Assembly (NCBI GenBank): GCA_038503065.1
Contig: JBCAMK010000004.1
Span: forward strand, 2,245,001 to 2,309,000
DNA: 64,000 nt
From: Paragyromitra xinjiangensis
Taxonomy: Eukaryota > Ascomycota > Pezizomycetes > Pezizales > Discinaceae
Direction: 5' to 3'
Part shown: piece after piece, positions 56,625 through 64,000 of the stretch
Position numbering within the stretch: the stretch's first letter is position 1
Layout: every line of letters begins with the position of its first letter
The notes under the pieces: generated by a model
Told to the model about the DNA's origin: nothing
Database searches by the model: none
Seen by the model: only the letters and a program-made list of their open reading frames with translations
Made by a program: the position numbers and the translations under genes

Positions 56625-59600
56625 ATGTCTATCTCATTCAGCGAATTCGACCAGTACAAGCTCCGCACCGATTTCAGCGCGGGCTACTATAAACACACCA
56701 TTGCCTACGAGACCGACACCGGGAAAAAAGAAAGAACGGAAAGATGGAGCAGAGGTAGAGGTCTTGGCAGAGGGGCGTTTGGAACGGTATGGCTAGAAAG
56801 GGAAGCGAAGGGTGCGCTTCGAGCTGTGAAGCAAATACCTAGAGAGGATATCTCGAATACAAGGGAGTTGTTGGCTCTGACTAAACTTTGCATGGTAAAT
56901 ATTACTCTCCCTTTCAATTACTTAGCTATGTATTAACAAGACATTAATTTAGTACCCCCAACATTTTGTGCAATTTTTTGGATGGTTCGAGAGCGATGAT
57001 AGCATCTACTTTTCCATGGAATACATTCCTTGTGGTGATCTAGGGAGTTTAATTGAAGATGAAATGACAGAAAGTGAAGTAAAAACTGTCACCAAGCAGC
57101 TACTTGAAGGCTTAGAGGTCATGCACGAAATCAACCTCTGTCATCGTGACCTAAAACCACAGGTTAAACTCCTCTAGTTGGTACCAACCGAAAAATGAAT
57201 ACTAAGGGGCAGTACAGAACATCCTTGTGGTCTCGCATTTCCCTCTTGTTGTTAAAATCAGCGATTTCGGCATTTCAAAGCAAACTGGAGATGACACGGC
57301 ATTGCGGACGGCGGCGGGAACAGCCCCATACACAGCACCAGAAGTTTTTGGTTATCTATCCTCCGAGACCTCAGTTTACACCAGCGCCGTCGATATTTGG
57401 TCCCTCGGATGCTTGGTCCATATCATGATAACCAAGGAATTGTTATTTCCCGACACGTTAAAGCTTCTTCAGTATATTCAATCAGCTTCTTTCCCAAAAA
57501 AAAAGCTCCTAGAGAAGAATGCAACCTCAGCCGCAATTAGGTTTATTGCTAGTTTGACGTTGTTGCGCCCAGAGAAGAGGTTCACTGTGGAGCAAGCGTT
57601 AAGGGACCCATGGTTCAGCACCGAGGAGCAGACCGAGAAAGATCAAAGCACCTTTTGGACGGAATTTTCAGAACCAATTAATCACAGGCTACAACAAGAT
57701 TCGATTTTATCGACTGGTAAGTAGCTTTCCGTAAATTCGGATGCCACTTTCATGAGACTAACCACGTTTTCTACAACTAGACTGGAATATGGAAACGTTC
57801 CATAACTGTGTTACTCTAAACTGTGCATTCAAACACGGGAACTTAGGGGCGCTGAAGCGGTTATGCCAAGGGATCCCAACGTCTTACAAGCAGTCTGAGA
57901 TCGATACGCTGCTCTACCGGGCTGCTTGTATTGGTAACAAGGAAATGATCAAGCTGCTTTTGGATGAGGGAGCGGATGTCGCAGCGAAAGATCCTCTTTA
58001 CCAGATGACAGCACTACACAAGGCAGCCCAACGGGGGGAGCGAGGAATTGCTAAAATTTTATTGGAGAGCGGAGCAGACATTACCGCAAGGAATTTTGAC
58101 GGATACACCGCACTACACTTAGCAGCCGACGAAGGACGAGAAAGTATGGTGAAATTTCTCGTGGAGAAGGGGGCAGATATTGCGACGAAGTGTGCATGTC
58201 CGTCAGGGCTCTCACTGAACTGGAATCCCACAGCAGAACGGCGATCAGACACAGCACTACACCTAGCTGCTGAGAAGGGACACGAAGGTGTGGTGATTTT
58301 CTTGCTAGAGAAAGGCGCAGACGTTACCGCGAAGAGTGGAACCGGACTCTTCACACCATTATACCTAGCAGCAAACGCAGGACAAAAGAGTATGGTGGAA
58401 TTCTTGCTAGAGAATGGAGCAGATACTGCGGCTAGAAACGACGCTGGAGAAACGACGCTCCACCTTGCAACACAAATGGGAAAAGAGGATTTGGTAGAAT
58501 TGTTATTACAGAAAGGTGCAAACACTGAGGAGAAGGCTGGGGCAGAGCTCTTCACCGCGCTACACCTAGCAGCAAGAATGGGGCATAAAAATATAGCGGA
58601 ATCTTTGTCAAAGAAAGGAGCCGATGTCGCTGCAAAGACTGCGAAGGGATTGACGGCGCTCCATATAGCGGCCCTTTTCGGACACATAGAGACAGCAATA
58701 TCGCTACTAGATAATGGAGCAGAAATTGATGAGAGGGACGGATCTGGTTTCTTTACAGCTCTACACTTGGCAGCCCAGAAAGGACACGAGAAAATGGTAA
58801 AAGCACTATTGGAGAAAGGAGCAGATGTCACGGCGAGGTCGGAGACTGGTTACACGCCACTACAAATGGCGGTGGGTTCTGGGCAGGAGAGGGTTGCGAG
58901 CTTGTTGCGAGAGAATGGAGCGTACGAGTCTGAGGATCGACTACCTATGTTACAGGTGGCAGCTGAGGCGGGGCACGAATATGCGGTCGAACTATTGCTA
59001 GAAAATAGAGTCAATGTCGCGACCAAATATGGAACGTCATACCATAATACACTTCATAAGGCAGCCTACAACGGACACACAGGCGTGGTCAAGCTACTAC
59101 TCGCGAATGGTGCAGGTATCTTGAAACCTCAGGGGGAAGATATAGCACTTTTCCTGGCAGCACAACGAGGTCACAACGACGTCATGAGAGTGTTGCTGGA
59201 AAGGAATGCCAACACGGAGGCTAAATTCGGAAAGCTACTTCACGCCGCTCTTCATGGAGCAGCCTATGGTGGGCATCTGGGTTCGGTGAAATTATTACTT
59301 GAGAAGGGTGCGAACATCGAGGTGAATACTAGGAGTGGAGCCACACCACTGCATCTGGCAGTCCAACAAGGTCACGAAGACATCGTGAGAGTATTGCTGG
59401 AAAGAAATGCCAACACGGAGACTAAATTCGGAAAGTCACTTCACACTGTTCTCCATGAAGCAGCCTACAGCAGGCATCTGGGTGCCGTGGAACTGTTACT
59501 CGAGAAGGGTGCGGACATCGAGGCGAAGACTGGGAGTGGAGCTACACCATTGTATCTGGCGGCCCAACGAGGACACGAAGACGTCATGAGAGTGCTGCTG

Positions 59601-61169
59601 GAAAGGAATGCCAACACGGAGACTAAATTTGGAGAGTCGCTTTACACTGTTCTCCATGAAGCAGCCGACAGCAGGCATCTAGGTGCTATAGAACTGTTAC
59701 TCGAGAAGGGTGCGGACATCGAGGTGAAGACTAGGAATGGAGCCACACCACTGCATCTGGCGGCCCAACGAGGACACGAAGACGTCATGAAGGTGTTGCT
59801 AGAAAGGAATGCCAACATAGAGGCTAAATTCGGAAAGCAACTTGACACTGCTCTCCATGAAGCAGCCTATGGCGGGCATCTGGGTGCAGTGAAACTGTTA
59901 CTCGAGAAGGGTGTGGATATCGATGTGAAGACTGAGAATGGAGCCACACCACTACATCTGGCGGTCCAACAAGGTCACGAAGACGTCATAAGAGTGTTGC
60001 TGGAAAGGAATGCCAACACGGAGACTAAATTTGGAAAGTTACTCCACGCCGCTCTTCATGGAGCAGCCTATGGTGGGCATCTGGGTGCAGTGAAACTGTT
60101 ACTCGAGAAGGGTGCGGACATCGAGGTGAAGGCTAGCAACGGAGCCACACCACTGCATCTGGCGGTCCAACAAGGTCACGACGACGTCATAAGAGTGTTG
60201 CTGGAAAGGAATGCCAACACGGAGACTAAATTTGGAGAGTCACTTTGCACTGTTCTCCATGAAGCAGCCTACAGCGGGTATCTAGGCGCGGTGAGACTAC
60301 TACTCGAGAAGGGTGCGGACACCACGGCGCGGGACACTTCAGGATTCACAGCGCTATGCATGGCAACCGATCAAGGATACGAGAGCGTGGTGGAATTACT
60401 GTTGTGGAACAGAGCAAGACCTCAAACAAAGGACCGAGGGAAATTTGCCACACCAAACTATACAACCAATTCAGGGCATGAGAGTGTAGTAAAGGTTATG
60501 TTAGAGAATGGAGTGAATACCATTGCAGCAGAGGATGATGATCCGGATATGATACACACGGCATTAAACCTGGCAGTGAGAAAGGGACGGGAAGCCTTAG
60601 CCAGATTATTGTTTGCAAACGGTGCAGATCCCATGCATATAGTAATGCTTCAGCACAAAGACACAGCACTCGACCTAGCACTGAGTTGTGGGTCTGAGAA
60701 AATAGTGATGTTGCTGCTAGGAAAGGGTAAAGAGGGACGCAAAGCACTGTACTGGGCGGTGGGCTCCGGGCGCGGAACTTTAGTAAGATTGTTATTAGAA
60801 GGGGGCGTGGACTGTACAGCCAAGTTTGCAGACGGGAACACGGCGCTACACCTAGCGGCCTCCCAAGGTGACAAAGACTTAGCAGAATTACTCCTTGAGA
60901 ACCAAGCAGATATCGAGGCGAAGAACAACGAGGGAGATACGGCGTTACACATTGCGGTTCGACTGAGCGAATTGGAAAGACGAGAACGCATGACGAAATT
61001 GCTTATTAGGTTAGGAGCGGGGTTAAATGTCAAGAATAAAGAGGGCAAAACACCGTTAAGTCTTGGGCCAGACCTCGGATATTCCGCGAGGGTTTTAGGC
61101 GGGCAATCGGGGACGACTAAAATTGGTTTTCAGTGGAAGAAATTCAGAACTAAGCACCCGCAACCATGA
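56625..61169 (+). CDS. Ser/Thr protein kinase fused to about 30 ankyrin repeats
   Basis: Four exons: 56625-56894, 56953-57162, 57218-57716 and 57781-61169; 4368 nt, 1455 aa. Kinase domain about 40-315: glycine loop GRGAFGTVW, VAIK-type lysine in RAVKQI, HRDLKPQN (Asp about 155), DFG in ISDFGISK, APE in YTAPEVFGY. All catalytic residues are present, so it should be active. From about 340 to 1440 come ankyrin repeats, with a block of 201-bp higher-order repeats at 59022-60240. Fungal kinase-ankyrin fusions are known in NLR-like receptor repertoires (family knowledge). A role in recognition or signalling is inferred. An in-frame ATG at 56511 would add 38 residues; 56625 fits the domain better. 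No membrane segment. Confidence 0.92.
59022..60240 (+). repeat. 201-bp higher-order coding repeats (two ankyrins per unit), six copies
   Basis: A marker AAATT[CT]GGA[AG]AG recurs at 59223, 59424, 59625, 59826, 60027 and 60228, exactly 201 bp apart. Each 67-residue unit reads LHxxLHEAAYxxHLGAVKLLLEKG..GATPLHLAxQxGHEDVxRVLLERNANTE. Copies are near-identical in DNA, and the first (before 59223) is the most diverged. Confidence 0.92.
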
Positions 61170-62423
61170 ATCGGGTTTACTTCATGATGGAGTGTTGATC
61201 GAACTTTTGTTTCTTTCCTCTATAACTATTCCTAGATTACTAAGTAATAGTAAATCTAACGGCGTATACACAACATCCCACTTAGAGTATGTAGCGCACT
61301 ATTGTCCACGATCAAAAGTCTGCGTATTTTTGAGTTAGCAACCGAATGGAATCCCAAATTGAAAGTCCACCAATTTTAGAGAGAAAAACTCGTAAAAAAT
61401 ACTAAAAAAATACTTCTTAGTTTATCAATCTAAACCCATACCTTCTAAATGCGATTAGCCTTTCCTAGAGCCGTAGAAGGTTGTGGGAAGACCTTGGGGA
61501 GGCCTACACACAGACCGCAAGAGCTGGAGCCTCTACAGGGTGTGGGAATGCATTAGTAAATGCATCAGTAAATGTATCATTTGTTTGGTGGGGTGAAATG
61601 TGTCGGTAAATATGTATAAAAATTAAATATTTTGCTATTGGGGTAATGCATCAATTTTGTATGGGGGAAATGCATCAGGAAACGAATCAGGAAACGAATC
61701 AATTTTGTATGGGGGAAACGCATCAGTAAATGCATCTAACAAGTATAAAATGATAAAACCCCTGCTCGTGTGTATGCGCTGTGGATTTAAAGCAAACCTA
61801 TTGGCTAGGTTTCTCCTAGTATAGTTCGGGTCTCTTTGACCGAGGATATCCGAGCCTCTTCCATCCATATGCCACAATTGTAAAGCAATCTTTATAATTT
61901 AGAGTATATAGTGAGGCTCATTGAGCCCCAAGCGGGCTTTCACTTTATCTCTTTTATTCATACTAGCTAGCTAAGGGAGAGCAGACGTAAATGAATTACT
62001 AGGGAGGGCAGAGATGACAGCCAACCGGTGGATAGATTAGCATTATGCTAGCCCACAGGCAGGAGGGGGTACTGTAGTTGGTTTCTGCCAGTTTGATTTC
62101 TCTAATGGGCGCAAGCAAGGAGGGGTCGAAGGCCGCGCAGCGGCCTGAGAGCCCGACCTGCTCGCTGTTGGAATAGCCTGAGCTTCCTAATATGAGGTTT
62201 TTCAGGCATGGCTTTGGGGGATGGAGATTAGTGAGAGACAGCCTGAGGCACCCGAGAGGCTACTGCATGAGTATATAGATCTAGACCGGAGGGCACTGCC
62301 AGCCTCTAGAGATAGCTGGCTGAAAAGCTCTGAAACCTAAAAGTTTAAGTCTATATCCAAGCCATATCCAGATCTTGATGCGGGCGAAGCCCGCAAATAT
62401 CACTTGTCAATTATAATACAGTA

Positions 62424-62876
62424 GGAGGCGGCGAAAGTTCTGCAAATCTTTGCTTAGCAACGGGGATGGACACCAATTTTTGAGATCAAAAAACAGGTGA
62501 TATAGCCACCAAAGTCAATCGGAAAATTCCCTTAAGTTTCATTAAAATTGCAGAAGGCATAGACTAGGATGTTTATCGAACTTCTTGGGCACCCACCAGT
62601 ACCATTGTTGAAAGATCCCGAAAATGGGATTTTTCATGATGATTGACAAGCCACCTACTGCTGGCAAATTGGCGCCAAGCCTTGACAAGGCAGTAAGCTC
62701 TGGGCAACAACATCTAATTTCTCCCCCAAAACTACCTCAAAGAAGGCCAGAAAATATAGAATCATATTCCAAAGTATCACACTATTTTCTTGATCAGTTA
62801 ACAGGTGCTCATACTCCCTGGTTGTTGTGTTGTGTAGTGATGAAAAGAAAGGCAGATTTGCAGAACTTTCGCCTCA
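62424..62876. mobile_element. Non-autonomous TIR element, about 450 bp
   Basis: A perfect 20-bp inverted core (GGCGAAAGTTCTGCAAATCT) at 62429-62448 and 62854-62873. An 89-codon frame inside has no recognisable domain. Nested within inverted pair A. Confidence 0.6.
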
Positions 62877-62936
62877 GACTTGTCTTGTCTTGAACCAACA
62901 TCGCCATCACGAGCAACATACTCCTGCCTTGTCTAC

Positions 62937-63106
62937 TACCGTATTAACTTGAGAGAGTGGACTTGACGCTAAGACGTTGGAATTGCCTATAGAGGTAAGG
63001 CTCTAAAAAATTTCTGCTCAGCTTTGACCCCTTTAGCTGGCGCCTTACCTGTCGAGGCAATTCCAACGTCTTAGCGTCAAGTCCACTCTCTCGAGTTTAT
63101 ACGGTA
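62937..63106. mobile_element. MITE with about 65-bp terminal inverted repeats
   Basis: Ends TACCGTATTAACT.. and ..AGTTTATACGGTA. The arms carry GAGAGAGTGGACTTGACGCT and AAGACGTTGGAATTGCC in inverted copies with few differences and a loop of about 40 bp. TA at both borders fits a Tc1/mariner-type TA target duplication. No coding capacity; the low divergence of the arms suggests recent activity or hairpin-templated correction. Confidence 0.8.
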
Positions 63107-64000
63107 TCCGAATATACAACCAGCCGTTCAGTAACCAAGAACAAGGGTGTTTACTAGTTAGAATTACTGTCAATAGAGCGTTCCGTTACAGGCAACTGGA
63201 ATCAAAAAAGCATGGAGATTTTTTTGCTATTTTCTTTTCCATCTAGAATTAGTGGACTTTTCAATTTAGAGGCCCATTCGGTTGCTAACTCAAAAACACG
63301 CAGACTTTTGATTATGGACAATATTCAAATAGAATGAAGGTCCATAACTCCCAGAACAAGCCCTATCGAGCGAGATCGGCCGACAACCAAACCCAGAGTA
63401 AGCTGCAACAAAAGGTGAATCACACAAAAAAACCCAAAATTTGCAAGAGACTAAGATAAACCAGAAGTTTAAAAAGATTATAAACTAGGTCCACCCAACA
63501 ATAAATCTATAGAGTAGCGATTGAAAACTTTTTTTTATTTCCTCTGCAACTGTTCTTAGACGGACGCAATATTTAAAATAGGGAATTTGATAGAGTATAT
63601 ACACCCACCTAAAGCAGTGCGCGGTTCGAATAGAAGGGAGATCTGGGATCTCTAGGGCAAGCCCAACCGAGCAAGATCGGCTAACAACGCAATAGAAAAC
63701 AGATTAAAATCAAATATATGGAAGAGGCCAAGGTAGGCTTAAAGCTTGAAAGTTTCCGGATACATGTACCTATGGTTTGTCTCAAGGCCACCCAGGTCAA
63801 TGATAGCCTTGGTATACTAAAAAATCCACCCAAAAGAACTGTTGTAACAGTAGGCACGCTTGCAGGAAGGGATAGATCGATTACTTATCCTCAGGAGGCT
63901 AGCAGCTCCCGCTATCTATATACTCGTGTAGTAGCCCTCTCGGGTGCCCGTACGCCCGAGTGCCTGTCTCTCACTAATCGCCTGTTTCATGCCCAGCTAT

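Larger units (their letters stand above)
61300..63323. repeat. Inverted repeat pair A (about 88 bp arms, 2.0 kb apart)
   Basis: Arms 61300-61386 and 63233-63323. Shared reads include AAAAGTCTGCGT, TTTTTGAGTTAGCAACCGAA and TAAATTGAAAAGTCCAC. They could be the long terminal inverted repeats of a 2-kb element, or two independent insertions in opposite orientation. Confidence 0.7.
62202..63998. repeat. Inverted repeat pair B (about 110 bp arms)
   Basis: Arms 62202-62313 and 63891-63998 (right arm reaches the window end). Shared reads include GATTAGTGAGAGACAG, CACCCGAGAGG, ACGAGTATATAGAT and AGCCTC. Pair B overlaps pair A, so neither simply encloses the other. Confidence 0.65.
61170..64000. other. 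Transposon nest at the right edge of the window
   Basis: No gene seen. Two long inverted pairs, a TIR element and a MITE are listed separately. There is also a cluster of short (A/G)CATCAGTAAA repeats at about 61555-61740, perfect small hairpins AGGCCGC-GCA-GCGGCCT (about 62129) and GCGGGC-GAA-GCCCGC (about 62379), and a diverged direct repeat at 63357-63394 and 63658-63690. Confidence 0.6.

Noticed and set aside
57998..58831. 277-codon open frame antisense to the kinase-ankyrin gene
   Set aside because: Antisense shadow of ankyrin codons; its repetitive SAPFS/AAxCSAV pattern simply mirrors the repeats.

Overview
The window is nuclear DNA of a filamentous ascomycete (Pezizomycotina). The genes carry short introns (mostly 44-77 nt) with GT-AG ends and CTAAC/CTAAT-like branch sites. 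Housekeeping genes are of fungal type, and the rest is fungal NLR (STAND) genes, fucose-lectin-like genes, BTB genes and small inverted-repeat transposons. Gene-poor gaps of 1-4 kb holding transposon relics would fit a repeat-rich lineage such as Pezizomycetes, but the sequence alone does not fix the species. All gene models below were assembled by hand: I joined reading frames at splice signals and checked that every exon sum is a multiple of three and that conserved motifs are restored.

Layout. 0-4.4 kb is a dense housekeeping block: eIF3d (+), the GPN-loop GTPase NPA3/GPN1 (+) and the ESCRT-III subunit VPS20 (-). A tRNA-like Pol III unit lies at 4.9-5.0 kb. 6.5-11.0 kb (-) is a complete NLR: SesB-like alpha/beta-hydrolase, NB-ARC, 11 kinesin-light-chain-type TPRs. 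12.4-13.4 kb is a broken DUF3669/kinase-like gene. 13.7-16.5 kb (-) is UTP13. 17.2-18.1 kb is a BTB gene with a KPKG-repeat N-terminus. 18.7-21.1 kb (-) is a secreted GH51 alpha-L-arabinofuranosidase with ten exons. 23.6-24.4 kb (-) is a degraded membrane-protein gene. 25.4-29.5 kb (+) is VPS41. 30.1-33.7 kb (+) is a second NLR: PigL_N-like domain, NACHT, 12 ankyrin repeats. 35.2-35.9 kb (-) is a second BTB gene. 39.8-41.6 kb (+) is a membrane-anchored fucose-lectin-like propeller. 42.6-45.5 kb (-) is a CLC protein. 46.5-50.1 kb (-) holds two tandem soluble lectin-like genes with an unusual C-terminal domain. 51.4-54.0 kb (+) is the TORC2 subunit SIN1/AVO1. 56.6-61.2 kb (+) is a Ser/Thr kinase fused to about 30 ankyrin repeats. 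61.2-64.0 kb is a nest of inverted-repeat elements.

How it fits together. The housekeeping genes are unrelated to one another. The accessory genes share a theme of recognition and response: two NLRs of different architecture, a kinase-ankyrin protein, three lectin-like propellers and two BTB proteins. The three repeat-receptor genes carry coding repeats that are near-identical at DNA level (99-bp and 201-bp periods), which indicates recent tandem amplification or gene conversion. The most unusual items are the C-terminal domain of the tandem lectins, a 25-nt microexon that encodes the NACHT P-loop, two GC-AG introns and a 13-nt microexon in GH51.
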